A DNA stretch of 64,000 nt, from positions 560,501-624,500 of the forward strand of contig JANCRA010000060.1 of the NCBI GenBank assembly GCA_024362935.1, written 5' to 3'. A program made the translations under genes and the position numbers. This DNA comes from Setophaga petechia (Eukaryota > Chordata > Aves > Passeriformes > Parulidae). The notes beneath the pieces were generated by a model. It was given only the letters and a program-made list of their open reading frames with translations. It ran no database searches and was not told the origin of the DNA. Position 1 is the stretch's first letter. Every line of letters begins with the position of its first letter. Shown here piece by piece: positions 35,921 through 47,362 of this stretch.

Positions 35921-38900
35921 GACAAGTTTCTTTTTCTTCTTACAGAACACACTGCAGCCCTCTGTGCAACTTCTAGAACACGATAGGAGATGTTTAGTGA
36001 GCAAGAAGGTTTTCTCCTTGCTAGACAGAGGCATAAAGCTATTTGCTTAGATGTAGGTGACAAGAAACACTTACTGCAGTGCACTGAAAATGTAACTGCT
36101 ACACAGCACTGCGATTGTGTTACCAGCCTGCAAAGTGCTAGAAAACAGTACTTTCCCACTCTCTTGCCTTTCCCTTCACATTAATACTTGAAAGGAAGGC
36201 ATCTTAGACAACTTTCTTTTTCTTCCTGCAAAACACACTGCAGCCCTCTGTGCAACTTCTAGAACACGATAGGAGATGTTTAGTGAGCAAGAAGGTTTTC
36301 TCCTTGCTAGACAGAGGCATAAAGCTATTTGCTTAGATGTAGGTGACAAGAAACACTTACTGCAGTGCACTGAAAAGCTAACTGCTACACAGCACTAGGA
36401 TTGTGTTAGCAGCTTGCAAAGTGCTAGAAAACAGTACTTTCCCACTCTCTTGCCTTTCCCTTCACATTAATACTTGAAAGGAAGGCATCTTAGACAACTT
36501 TCTTTTTCTTGTTACAGAACACACTGCAGCCCTCTGTGCAACTTCTACAACACGATGGAAGTTGTTTAGTGAGCAGGAAGGTTTTCTCCTTGCGAGACAT
36601 AGTGAAAAAGCTATTTGCTTAGATGTAGGTGACAAGAAACACTTACTGCAGTGCACTGAAAAGCTAACTGCTACACAGCACTGCGATTGTGTTAGCAGCC
36701 TGCAAAGTGCTAGAAAACAGTACTTTCCAACTCTCTTACCTTTCCCTTCACATTAATACTTGAAAGGAAGGCATCTTAGACAACTTTCTTTTTCTTGCGG
36801 CAAAACACACTGCAGCCCTCTGTGCAACTTCTAGAACACGATAGGAAATGTTTAGTGAGCAGGAAGGTTTTCTCCTTGCGAGACATAGGTGACAAGTGTT
36901 TCTTGTAGGTGACAAGAAACACTTACTGCAGTGCAGTGACAAGTTAATTGGGACCCAGCACTGGGATTGTGTTAGCAGCTCTCAAAGTGATAGAAAACAG
37001 TACTTTCCCACTCTCTTGCCTTTCCCTTCACATTAATACTTGAAAGGAAGGCGTCTTAGACAACTTTCTTTTTCTTGTTACAGAACACACTGCAGCCCTC
37101 TGTGCAACTTCTAGAACACGATAGGAGATGTTTAGTGAGCAAGAAGGTTTTCTCCTTGCGAGACATAGTGAAAAAGCTATTTGCTTAGATGTAGGTGACA
37201 AGAAACACTTACTGCAGGGCACTGAAAAGCTAACTGCTACACAGCACTGCGATTGTGTTAGCAGCCTGCAAAATGCTAGAAAACAGTACTTTCCCACTCT
37301 CTTGCCTTTCCCTTCACATTATTACTTGAAAGGAAGGCATCTTAGACAACTTTCTTTTTCTTGTGTCAAAAAACTCTGCAGCCCTCTCTGCAACATCTAC
37401 AACACGATGGAAGTTGTTTAGTGAGCAGGAAGGTTTTCTCCTTGCGAGACATAGTGAAAAAGCTATTTGCTTTGATGTAGGTGACAAGAAACACTTACTG
37501 CAGTGCACTGAAAAGCTAATTGCTACACAGAACTGGGATTGTGTTAGCAGCTTGCAAAGTGCTAGAAAACAGTACTTTCCCACTCTCTTGCCTTTCCCTT
37601 CACATTAATACTTGAAAGGAAGGCGTCTTAGACAACTTTCTTTTTCTTGCTGCAAAACACACTGCAGCCCTCTGTGCAACTTCTAGAACACGATAGGAAA
37701 TGTTTAGTGAGCAGGAAGGTTTTCTCCTTGCGAGACATAGTGAAAAAGCTTTTTGCTTAGATGTAGGTGACAAGAAACACTTACTGCAGTGCACTGAAAA
37801 ACTAACTGCTACACAGCTCTGCGATTGTGTTAGCAGCCTGCAAAGTGCTAGAAAACAGTACTTTCCCACTCTCTTGCCTTTCCATTCACATTAATACTTG
37901 AAAGGAAGGCGTCTTAGACAACTTTCTTTTTCTTGTTACAGAACACACTGCAACCCTCTGTGCAAGTTCTAGAACACGATAGGAGATGTTTAGTGAGCAA
38001 GAAGGTTTTCTCCTTGCTAGACAGAGGGATAAAGCTATTTGCATAGATGTAGGTGACAAGTAACACTTACTGCAGTGCACTGAAAAGCTAACTGCTACAC
38101 AGCACTGCGATTGTGTTAGCAGCCTGCAAAGTGCTAGAAAACAGTACTTTCCAACTCTCCTGCCTTTCCCTTCACATTATTACTTGAACGGAAGGCATCT
38201 TAGACAACTTTCTTTTTCTTGTGTAAAAAAACTCTGCAGCCCTCTCTGCAGCATCTACAACACGATGGAAGTTGTTTAGTGAGCAGGAAGGTTTTCTCCT
38301 TGCGAGACATAGTGAAAAAGCTTTTTGCTTAGATGTAGGTGACAAGAAACACTTACTGCAGTGCACTGAGCAGCTAACTGCTACACAGCACTAGGATTGT
38401 GTTAGCAGCCTGCAAAGTGCTAGAAAACAGTACTTTCCCACTCTCTTGCCTTTCCCTTCACATTAATACTTGAAAGCAAGGCGTCTTAGACAACTTTCTT
38501 TTACATTTTGCAAAACACACTGCAGCCCTCTGTGCAACTTCTACAACACGATGGAAGTTGTTTAGTGAGAAGCAACGTTTTCCCCTTGCGAGACAAAGTG
38601 AAAAAGCTATTTGCTCAGATGTAGGTATCAAGAAACACTTACTGCAGTGCACTGACAAGCTAATTGCTACACAGCGCTGCGATTGTGTTAGCAGCTTGCA
38701 AAGTGCTAGAAAACAGTACTTTCCCACTCTCTTGCCTTTCCCTTCACATTAATACTTGAAAGGAAGGCGTCTTAGACAACTTTCTTTTTCTTGTTACAGA
38801 ACACACTGCAGCCCTCTGTGCAACTTCTAGAACACGATAGGAGATGTTTAGTGAGCAAGAAGGTTTTCTCCTTGCTAGACAGAGGGATAAAGCTATTTGC

Positions 38901-39632
38901 TTAGATGTAGGTGACAAGAAACACTTACTGCAGTGCACTGAAAAGCTAACTGCTACACAGCACTGCGATTGTGTTAGCAGCCTGCAAAGTGCTAGAAAAC
39001 AGTACTTTCCCACTCTCCTGCCTTTCCCTTCACATTATTACTTGAAAGGAAGGCATCTTAGACAACTTTCTTTTTCTTGTGTAAAAAAACTCTGCAGCCC
39101 TCTCTGCAGCATCTACAACACGATGGAAGTTGTTTAGTGAGCAGGAAGGTTTTCTCCTTGCGAGACATTGTGAAAAAGCTTTTTGCTTAGATGTAGGTGA
39201 CAAGAAACACTTACTGCAGTGCACTGAACAGCTAACTGATACACAGCACTAGGATTGTGTTAGCAGCTTGCAAAGTGCTAGAAAACAGTACTTTCCCACT
39301 CTCTTGCCTTTCCCTTCACATTAATACTTGAAAGGAAGGCGTCTTAGACAACTTTCTTTTACATTTTGCAAAACACACTGCAGCCCTCTGTGCAACTTCT
39401 ACATCACGATGGAAGTTGTTTAGTGAGCAGCAACGTTTTCCCCTTGCGAGACAAAGTGAAAAAGCTATTTGCTCAGATGTAGGTATCAAGAAACACTTAC
39501 TGCCGTGCACTGACAAGCTAATTGCTACACAGCACTGCGATTGTGTTAGCAGCTCTCAAAGTGCTAGAAAACAGTACTTTCCCACTCTCTTGCCTTTCCC
39601 TTCACATTAATACTTGAAAGGAAGGCGTCTTA
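35921..39632. repeat. Thirteen canonical monomers, one rearranged, between D-blocks 11 and 12
   Basis: 3,712 bp, six short of 13 x 286. The missing six bases belong to a monomer in which about 20 bp are replaced by an inverted copy of the neighbouring sequence (36887-36926). The tract includes an f-type monomer, a monomer with CTGCAGGGCAC, d-type and c-type monomers, and ends with the c-type TCTACATCACG monomer. Much of it reappears on the right side of the provirus. Confidence 0.93.
36887..36926. repeat. Local inverted repeat created inside one satellite monomer
   Basis: AAGTGTTTCTTGT (36894-36906) and its exact reverse complement ACAAGAAACACTT (36912-36924) face each other across 5 bp. TAGGTGACAAG is directly repeated at 36886-36896 and 36906-36916. 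The uninterrupted parental monomer is present at about 54652-54846 and 56825-57019. This is the pattern left by a template switch to the opposite strand. Confidence 0.85.
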
Positions 39633-41219
39633 GACAACTTTCTTTTTCTTGCTGCAAAACAGTCTGCAGCCCTCTGTGCAACCTGTACAGCACGATGGAA
39701 GTTGCTTAATGAGCAGGAACATTTTCTCCTAGTGAGAGATAGTGAAAAAGCTTTTTGCTTAGATGTAGGTTACCACAGGCAGTTACTGCAGTGCACTTCA
39801 AAGCTAATAGATGCACAACACTGGGATTGTGTGCCCAGCTTGCAAAGTGATAGAAAACAGTACCTTTCCACTCTTCCTGCCTTTTCCATGCACATTACTA
39901 TTCGAATGGAAAGAATTTTAGACAACTTTCTTTGGCTTCTTGCAAAACACTCTGCACACCTGCCTGCAATCTCTAGAAGTCGATGGGAGATATTTTCTGA
40001 ACTGGCTCAGTTTCTCTTTGCAAGACATGGGGAAAAAGCAATTTGCTTAGATATAGGTGAAAAGAGGCACCTACTACAGTGCACTGCAAGCTAATTGCTG
40101 CACAACACGCAGATTGTGTAAGCAGGTTGCAAACTGATAGAAAACAGTACCTCTCCCTTCTCCTGCCTTTTCTATTCACATTTCTATTTGAATGCAAGGC
40201 GTTTTAGACAACTTTCTTTTGCTTCTTGCAAAACACTCTGCACACCTGCCTGCAATCTCTAGAACTCGATGGGAGATGTTTTCTGAACTGGCTCAGTTTC
40301 TCCTTGCGAGACATGGGGAAAAAGCAATTTGCTTAGATGCAGGTGAAAAGAGGCACCTACTACAGTGCACTGAAAAACTAATTGCTGCACAACTCTGGGA
40401 TTGTGTAAGCAGCTTACAAACAGATAGAAAACAGCACCTTTCCACTCTCCTGCCTTTTCCATTGGCATTACTATTCGAATGGCAGCAGTTTTGGACAACT
40501 TTCTTTTGCTTCTTGCAAAACACTCTGCACACCTCCGTGCAACTTCTAGAAAAAATGAGAGTTGTTTTCTGAACTGGTACAGTTTCTCCTGAAGAGATAT
40601 AATGCAAGCGCTATTGGCTTAGATGTAGTAACAATAGGCAATTATTACAGTGCACTGCAAAGTCAATCGTAGTATAACACTGGGATTGTGTGTCCAGCTT
40701 GCAAACTGGTAGAAAACAGTACCTATCCGCTCTCCTGCATTTTCCCTTTCCAGGAACATTCGAATTGATGGCTTTTTTGGACAAGTTACTTTTTCTTGTT
40801 GCAAAACCCTCTGCAGACCTGCCTGCAACCTCTAGAGCACGATGGGAGGTTTTTTGTGAACAGACACAGTTTCTCCTGGCGAGACATAATGAAAAAGCTT
40901 TTTGCTAAGGTGTAGCCGGCAGGAGACGCTAAAGACCAGGAGACGGAGCACTGTGCCTTTAAGCGCCGCTTCCGGGTGTCTGTCGGCCGTAGCTGTTCTC
41001 CGGAGCACGCCGCGATCTCCGTAACGACACCAGATTCTTCGCGCCAAGAAGCGTCTTCTCCTTCTCCGGAAAACAGAGACTGCGGCAGCTTCTGAACGGC
41101 GAACTACGAAGCGGCACAAAACTGGGATTGGGTAAGCAGCTTTCAAAGTGATAAAAAACAGTACTTTCCCACTCTCTTGCCTTTCCCTTCACAATAATAC
41201 TTGAAAGGAAGGCGTCTTA
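39633..41219. repeat. D-block 12
   Basis: Standard block with the private change ATGCAAGCGCTATTGG in D5. It corresponds to D-block 14 at an offset of 21,127 bp. Confidence 0.93.
40916..41114 (+). promoter_or_regulatory. CpG-rich module 12, promoter-like
   Basis: ATCTCCGTAAC variant with an intact E2F-like palindrome. Confidence 0.5.
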
Positions 41220-42935
41220 GACAAGTTTCTTTTTCTTCTTACAGAACACACTGCAGCCCTCTGTGCAACTTCTAGAACACGATAGGAAATGTTTAGTGAG
41301 CAGGAAGGTTTTCTCCTTGCGAGACATAGTGAAAAAGCTATTTGCTTAGATGTAGGTGACAAGAAACACTTACTGCAGTGCACTGAAAATGTAACTGCTA
41401 CACAGCACTGCGATTGTGTTACCAGCCTGCAAAGTGCTAGAAAACAGTACTTTCCCACTCACTTGCCTTTCCCTTCACATTAATACTTGAAAGGAAGGCA
41501 TCTTAGACAACTTTCTTTTTCTTGCTGCAAAACACACTGCAGCCCTCTGTGCAACTTCTAGAACACGATAGGAAATGTTTAGTGAGCAGGAAGGTTTTCT
41601 CCTTGCGAGACATAGTGAAAAAGCTATTTGCTTAGATGTAGGTGACAAGAAACACTTACTGCAGTGCACTGAAAAGCTAATTGCTACACAGAACTGGGAT
41701 TGTGTTAGCAGCTTGCAAAGTGCTAGAAAACAGTACTTTCCCACTCTCTTGCCTTTCCCTTCACATTAATACTTGAAAGGAAGGCGTCTTAGACAACTTT
41801 CTTTTTCTTGCTGCAAAACACACTGCAGCCCTCTGTGCAACTTCTAGAACACGATAGGAAATGTTTAGTGAGCAGGAAGGTTTTCTCCTTGCGAGACATA
41901 GTGAAAAAGCTTTTTGCTTAGATGTAGGTGACAAGAAACACTTACTGCAGTGCACTGAGCAGCTAACTGCTACACAGCACTAGGATTGTGTTAGCAGCTT
42001 GCAAAGTGCTAGAAAACAGTACTTTCCCACTCTCTTGCCTTTCCCTTCACATTAATACTTGAAAGCAAGGCGTCTTAGACAACTTTCTTTTACATTTTGC
42101 AAAACACACTGCAGCCCTCTGTGCAACTTCTACAACACGATGGAAGTTGTTTAGTGAGAAGCAACGTTTTCCCCTTGCGAGACAAAGTGAAAAAGCTATT
42201 TGCTCAGATGTAGGTATCAAGAAACACTTACTGCAGTGCACTGACAAGCTAATTGCTACACAGCACTGCGATTGTGTTAGCAGCTTGCAAAGTGATAGAA
42301 AACAGTACTTTCCCACTCTCTTGCCTTTCCCTTCACATTAATACTTGAAAGGAAGGCGTCTTAGACAACTTTCTTTTTCTTGTTACAGAACACACTGTAG
42401 CCCTCTGTGAAACTTCTAGAACACGATAAGAGATGTTTAGTGAGCAAGAAGGTTTTCTCCTTGCGAGACATAGTGAAAAAGCTATTTGCTTAGTTGTAGG
42501 TGACAAGAAACACTTACTGCAGTGCACTGAAAAGCTAACTGCTACACAGCACTGCGATTGTGTTAGCAGCCTGCAAAGTGCTAGAAAACAGTACTTTCCA
42601 ACTCTCTTACCTTTCCCTTCACATTAATACTTGAAAGGAAGGCATCTTAGACAACTTTCTTTTTCTTGTTACAGAACACACTGCAGCCCTCAGTGCAACT
42701 TCTAGAACACGATAGGAGATGTTTAGTCAGCAAGAAGGTTTTCTCCTTGCGAGACATAGTGAAAAAGCTATTTGCTTAGATGTAGGTGAGAAGAAACACT
42801 TACTGCAGTGCACTGAAAAACTAACTGCTACACAGCTCTGCGATTGTGTTAGCAGCCTGCAAAGTGCTAGAAAACAGTACTTTCCCACTCTCTTGCCTTT
42901 CCCTTCACATTAATACTTGAAAGGAAGGCGTCTTA
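41220..42935. repeat. Six canonical monomers between D-blocks 12 and 13
   Basis: Exactly 6 x 286 bp. Contains a c-type monomer and two b-type monomers. One has GCTTAGTTGTAGG, shared with the monomers near 3882 and 15221. The last has TTTAGTCAGCAAG, a private change. Confidence 0.93.
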
Positions 42936-44522
42936 GACAACTTTCTTTTTCTTGCTGCAAAACAGTCTGCAGCCCTCTGTGCAACCTGTACAGCACGATG
43001 GAAGTTGCTTAATGAGCAGGAACATTTTCTCCTAGTGAGAGATAGTGAAAAAGCTTTTTGCTTAGATGTAGGTTACCACAGGCAGTTACTGCAGTGCACT
43101 TCAAAGCTAATAGATGCACAACACTGGGATTGTGTGCCCAGCTTGCAAAGTGATAGAAAACAGTACCTTTCCACTCTTCCTGCCTTTTCCATGCACATTA
43201 CTATTCGAATGGAAAGAATTTTAGACAACTTTCTTTGGCTTCTTGCAAAACACTCTGCACACCTGCCTGCAATCTCTAGAAGTCGATGGGAGATATTTTC
43301 TGAACTGGCTCAGTTTCTCTTTGCAAGACATGGGGAAAAAGCAATTTGCTTAGATATAGGTGAAAAGAGGCACCTACTACAGTGCACTGCAAGCTAATTG
43401 CTGCACAACACGCAGATTGTGTAAGCAGGTTGCAAACTGATAGAAAACAGTACCTCTCCCTTCTCCTGCCTTTTCTATTCACATTTCTATTTGAATGCAA
43501 GGCGTTTTAGACAACTTTCTTTTGCTTCTTGCAAAACACTCTGCACACCTGCCTGCAATCTCTAGAACTCGATGGGAGATGTTTTCTGAACTGGCTCAGT
43601 TTCTCCTTGCGAGACATGGGGAAAAAGCAATTTGCTTAGATGCAGGTGAAAAGAGGCACCTACTACAGTGCACTGAAAAACTAATTGCTGCACAACTCTG
43701 GGATTGTGTAAGCAGCTTACAAACAGATAGAAAACAGCACCTTTCCACTCTCCTGCCTTTTCCATTGGCATTACTATTCGAATGGCAGCAGTTTTGGACA
43801 ACTTTCTTTTGCTTCTTGCAAAACACTCTGCACACCTCCGTGCAACTTCTAGAAAAAATGAGAGTTGTTTTCTGAACTGGTACAGTTTCTCCTGAAGAGA
43901 TATAATGCAAACGCTACTGGCTTAGATGTAGTAACAATAGGCAATTATTACAGTGCACTGCAAAGTCAATCGTAGTATAACACTGGGATTGTGTGTCCAG
44001 CTTGCAAACTGGTAGAAAACAGTACCTATCCGCTCTCCTGCATTTTCCCTTTCCAGGAACATTCGAATTGATGGCTTTTTTGGACAAGTTACTTTTTCTT
44101 GTTGCAAAACCCTCTGCAGACCTGCCTGCAACCTCTAGAGCACGATGGGAGGTTTTTTGTGAACAGACACAGTTTCTCCTGGCGAGACATAATGAAAAAG
44201 CTTTTTGCTAAGGTGTAGCCGGCAGGAGACGCTAAAGACCAGGAGACGGAGCACTGTGCCTTTAAGCGCCGCTTCCGGGTGTCTGTCGGCCGTAGCTGTT
44301 CTCCGGAGCACGCCGCGATCTGCGTAACGACACCAGATTCTTCGCGCCAAGAAGCGTCTTCTCCTTCTCCGGGAAACAGAGACTGCGGCAGCTTCTGAAC
44401 GGTGAACTACGAAGCGGCACAAAACTGGGATTGGGTAAGCAGCTTTCAAAGTGATAAAAAACAGTACTTTCCCACTCTCTTGCCTTTCCCTTCACAATAA
44501 TACTTGAAAGGAAGGCGTCTTA
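42936..44522. repeat. D-block 13
   Basis: The last D-block before the provirus; CGCTACTGG in D5. Confidence 0.93.
44219..44417 (+). promoter_or_regulatory. CpG-rich module 13, promoter-like
   Basis: ATCTGCGTAAC with CCGGGAAAC (as in module 1) and a private GAACGGTGAAC, which removes one CpG. Confidence 0.5.
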
Positions 44523-45121
44523 GACAAGTTTCTTTTTCTTCTTACAGAACACACTGCAGCCCTCTGTGCAACTTCTAGAACACGATAGGAGATGTTTAGT
44601 GAGCAAGAAGGTTTTCTCCTTGCTAGACAGAGGCATAAAGCTATTTGCTTAGATGTAGGTGACAAGAAACACTTACTGCAGTGCACTGAAAATGTAACTG
44701 CTACACAGCACTGCGATTGTGTTACCAGCCTGCAAAGTGCTAGAAAACAGTACTTTCCCACTCTCTTGCCTTTCCCTTCACATTAATACATGAAAGGAAG
44801 GCATCTTAGACAACTTTCTTTTTCTTCCTGCAAAACACACTGCAGCCCTCTGTGCAACTTCTAGAACACGATAGGAGATGTTTAGTGAGCAAGAAGGTTT
44901 TCTCCTTGCGAGACATAGTGAAAAAGCTATTTGCTTAGATGTAGGTGACAAGAAACACTTACTGCAGTGCACTGAGCAGCTAACTGCTACACAGCACTAG
45001 GATTGTGTTAGCAGCTTGCAAAGTGCTAGAAAACAGTACTTTCCCACTCTCTTGCCTTTCCCTTCACATTAATACTTGAAAGGAAGGCATCTTAGACAAC
45101 TTTCTTTTTCTTGTTACAGAA
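44523..45121. repeat. Canonical monomers to the left of the provirus
   Basis: Just over two monomers: an e-type and an a-type with CTTCCTGCAA, then the start of a b-type (TTGTTACAG) in which the provirus inserted. The last roughly 235 bp before the LTR match the sequence before the solo LTR (55510-55753). Confidence 0.93.
45116..45121. repeat. Target site duplication, left side of provirus
   Basis: ACAGAA directly abuts the first TG of the LTR and is repeated at 54318-54323. Six bases is the size made by alpha- and betaretroviral integrases. Confidence 0.93.
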
Positions 45122-45377
45122 TGTGGCGGTGCTGAAGGCTGAGCCCGGCTGGCCCACAGCGATGCACAGCACACAGCCTGTTGAGGGGCACGGGCAGCTG
45201 CAGATCCAGGACCTCCGGCGGGAGCGAAACTGGATAATGAATGCCCTTTCCCAGAGCTCCCTCCACGTCCGTGGTGGAGGAGGCAGCTCCGGCAGGCTAG
45301 GCAACAGAATCAGCAGCACGAGTCCAGAGGACGAAGAAGCAGACGCGAGGCGACAATTCTCGGCAGCAGGGGAAAGG

Positions 45378-45383
45378 TTTATT
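45378..45383 (-). terminator. Poly(A) signal AATAAA in the 3' LTR
   Basis: AATAAA on the minus strand (TTTATT on the plus), about 75 bp downstream of the TATA box. In the 3' LTR it would end the genomic and env transcripts. Confidence 0.8.
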
Positions 45384-45432
45384 GGAGAAGGAGAAGGATA
45401 TGGGCAAGAAGGAGGCTGCAGGGAACTGCCCC

Positions 45433-45460
45433 GAGGGGCGGGGAGAACAGAACTTATATA
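45433..45460 (-). promoter_or_regulatory. U3 core promoter elements in the 3' LTR
   Basis: TATATAA on the minus strand at 45454-45460, with a GC-box-like CCCCGCCCC just downstream at about 45435-45444. A start site near 45425-45430 is inferred from the usual TATA spacing. In this copy transcription would run out into the satellite on the left. Confidence 0.7.
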
Positions 45461-45858
45461 GGGGGACCAGGGGGAGGTGGATCCCTTCCTCTGGCCAATG
45501 AACATAATACTTAACTTAATAGGCATAGGGTGGCAACAAATGAAAGCACTAGAGGGGTGGGACAGCCCTCTCCTGCCCAATCACCCCCTGCCCTGGAGGG
45601 AATGTTCTAGGGAAAAGGCAGGGGCAGAGAGTGACAGGCAGGCAGGCTGACAACTCAAAAATGACAGGGAGGGGACAACTGGATACAAAAAGGCGGGAGT
45701 TGCTAAGGAAACAGAATGACGGACAGCCCTACAGGGAGAAAAACAGGGGGAGGGGAAGCCCGGCAAGCGCCATCTTAAGTAAGTAAAAACCATACATTAC
45801 AATTGAAATCAAACTGAACTGAGAAAGGGGAGGGAGGCTGCAGGGGCGCACCGCAACA

Positions 45859-45872
45859 TCTCCCTCTTTTTT
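45859..45872 (-). other. Polypurine tract
   Basis: AAAAAAGAGGGAGA on the minus strand, directly against the 3' LTR and its TG terminus. This is the expected primer site for plus-strand synthesis, and its position confirms the LTR boundary. Confidence 0.92.
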
Positions 45873-45950
45873 ACACAAAAATAAAAGGAAAAGCAGGGGT
45901 AAATTCATGGAAAGCAAAACTGAAACGTGTTCATAAAGGTCCAAAAAACA

Positions 45951-47294
45951 TTAAACTTCTTGCTCATCCTCGGGCTCTTCTGGTGATGTGATGAAGTCCT
46001 GGTGGTCGGAGCTGGTCTCGGAGTTCTCTGGGTCAGCTTCGGTGGTGGGGAAGCTGACCACATTGACACTGCTGGTGATGAGCTTCCGGACCAGTCTCCG
46101 AACCACAGCCCAGACGATGGAGCAACCGAGGATGACTGCTAAAATAAGTAAAACTCCAAATAAAACGTCTTTTAGGATAGAACCAGCCCAGCCTGAGAGC
46201 CCAAGCCCGGAGAGTAGATTCCCCAACCAGTCCTCTGTCTCTCTCTGGATGTCCTTGACCAGGCCTTTCATTTCCTCCAACGCTTTCTGCACATTGGGTG
46301 CTTTAGATGTTAAGTTGAAGCAGCACAGACCCTCAAACTCCTCGCAGCGGTGGTGATGCAGGAGGAGCAGATAATCAATTGCTGCTCTATTTTGCAGCAT
46401 CGCCTGTCTGGTGATTTTCTCATCTGCTAAGAGTCCCGCGATGGCCGTGGAAGTAAGGTTTGCTTGCTTCACTGACCAACACTCTAGTTTGCCTAATTCG
46501 CCGATGGCCTTCCCGGCCGAAACCCACGGCAAGAACAAAGAGACTGCGACCCTTTTACCTTCATTCCAATGATAAATTTTGGAGTCGCAATCTGGGCCGA
46601 ATTCTGTCAGGTCTTTTTTCTGCCGAATCATCACCTCGGAATTTTTGGTAGGCCAATTCTCCAATTTAGGCGTGCTGGGAGTGAACAGCGTCACATGGCC
46701 GATCGTACATGGGCCTCCTAACAGGTGAGAGGGGATGCCGTTCCAGGCTCGGTTTCCGCAAATAAAATATAAGCCTTGGGGTAAAGAGCGGGGTTTAAGG
46801 TCAGGGGTGGTCGGACCTCTGGCCGAGAGGGTCTCCGCGCACCATTGATGTTCAGATTCCCCCTCAACCAGGGTCCACTGGGGATCATTTGAACGAATTG
46901 ACTTAACCAAACTGTAAGGGACGGAAAGGCGAACACAAAAAGGGGCTTTGGCGGAACCGAGCAAATCAAATCTCAGAGGCTCTTCGGGAGAAAGGGGGAG
47001 AAGGTTAATCATGTTCCTCCAAGCCTCCGTATGATCTTGATCTTTAGCATTGGTCAACAAATTAAGCGGGGAAGGAAAATCACGGGGAGGGACCGGGATC
47101 CCCACCAGACAGGACGACAGAGGGTCTGTAGCTGCTTCGGCGTGGAGGCAAATGTGGTCCTGGCCGAGGGAGCGGGCGAGGGAGGTCCACATGTTGTTAG
47201 CAGTGGGGGACCTCTGGTCGGGCTCTCCGGGTGCCGCTTGGAGGAGGAGGACGGCTGCTAAGATGACCACGGCGGGGATTCCTCCTCGGGGCAT
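45951..47294 (-). CDS. env: Env glycoprotein, 447 aa, intact, alpharetrovirus-like transmembrane subunit
   Basis: Precursor of the surface (SU) and transmembrane (TM) subunits for receptor binding and membrane fusion. The ATG at 47294 was chosen because it is followed by a hydrophobic signal peptide (about residues 6-22) and lies 16 nt after a good 3' splice site; 75 upstream codons in frame lie in pol. Likely SU is residues 24-227, with six cysteines (49, 62, 120, 152, 179, 196) and no N-glycosylation sequon. A basic RQKK (224-227) is the probable cleavage site. Counting from it, TM has cysteines at positions 9 and 45 (C236, C272) that bracket an internal fusion peptide, as in alpharetroviruses. 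Then come LQNRAAIDYLL (300-310), a CX6CC motif (317-325), sequons at 279 and 327, a membrane segment at about 378-397 and an acidic tail of about 50 residues. SU is short compared with known alpharetroviral SU. Confidence 0.93.
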   Translation of the reverse strand: MPRGGIPAVVILAAVLLLQAAPGEPDQRSPTANNMWTSLARSLGQDHICLHAEAATDPLSSCLVGIPVPPRDFPSPLNLLTNAKDQDHTEAWRNMINLLPLSPEEPLRFDLLGSAKAPFCVRLSVPYSLVKSIRSNDPQWTLVEGESEHQWCAETLSARGPTTPDLKPRSLPQGLYFICGNRAWNGIPSHLLGGPCTIGHVTLFTPSTPKLENWPTKNSEVMIRQKKDLTEFGPDCDSKIYHWNEGKRVAVSLFLPWVSAGKAIGELGKLECWSVKQANLTSTAIAGLLADEKITRQAMLQNRAAIDYLLLLHHHRCEEFEGLCCFNLTSKAPNVQKALEEMKGLVKDIQRETEDWLGNLLSGLGLSGWAGSILKDVLFGVLLILAVILGCSIVWAVVRRLVRKLITSSVNVVSFPTTEADPENSETSSDHQDFITSPEEPEDEQEV

Positions 47295-47310
47295 GGCTGG
47301 GCTGGAGCAA

Positions 47311-47334
47311 CTAAAATCAAAAGAGACAAACAAA
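47311..47334 (-). other. Probable 3' splice site for env mRNA
   Basis: On the minus strand a long pyrimidine tract runs into TTTTAG, ending at 47311. The exon would begin at 47310 and reach the env ATG after 16 nt. It lies in the 68-bp gap between the pol stop and env. No equally convincing donor was found in the leader; a candidate CG|GTGAAAG lies a few tens of bases upstream of the gag ATG. Confidence 0.65.
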
Positions 47335-47362
47335 TGAAATGATTTGCCCGGGGGGAGAGGAT

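Larger units (their letters stand above)
45122..45858 (-). repeat. 3' LTR of the provirus
   Basis: 737 bp, the same length as the other LTRs. It differs from the 5' LTR at one base by eye: C at 45841, where the 5' LTR has A at 54300. Read on the minus strand, it has U3 with a TATA box, a short R of roughly 70 bp and a U5 of about 240 bp. A 162-codon frame crossing the LTR has no recognisable domain and is not called as a gene. Confidence 0.95.

Noticed and set aside
45092..45580. A 162-codon frame within the LTR, and its 272-codon version through the leader at 53221-54039
   Set aside because: I considered an LTR-encoded accessory protein. There is no signal peptide or recognisable domain. 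The frame crosses the TATA box and R, and its end is supplied by flanking satellite or leader.
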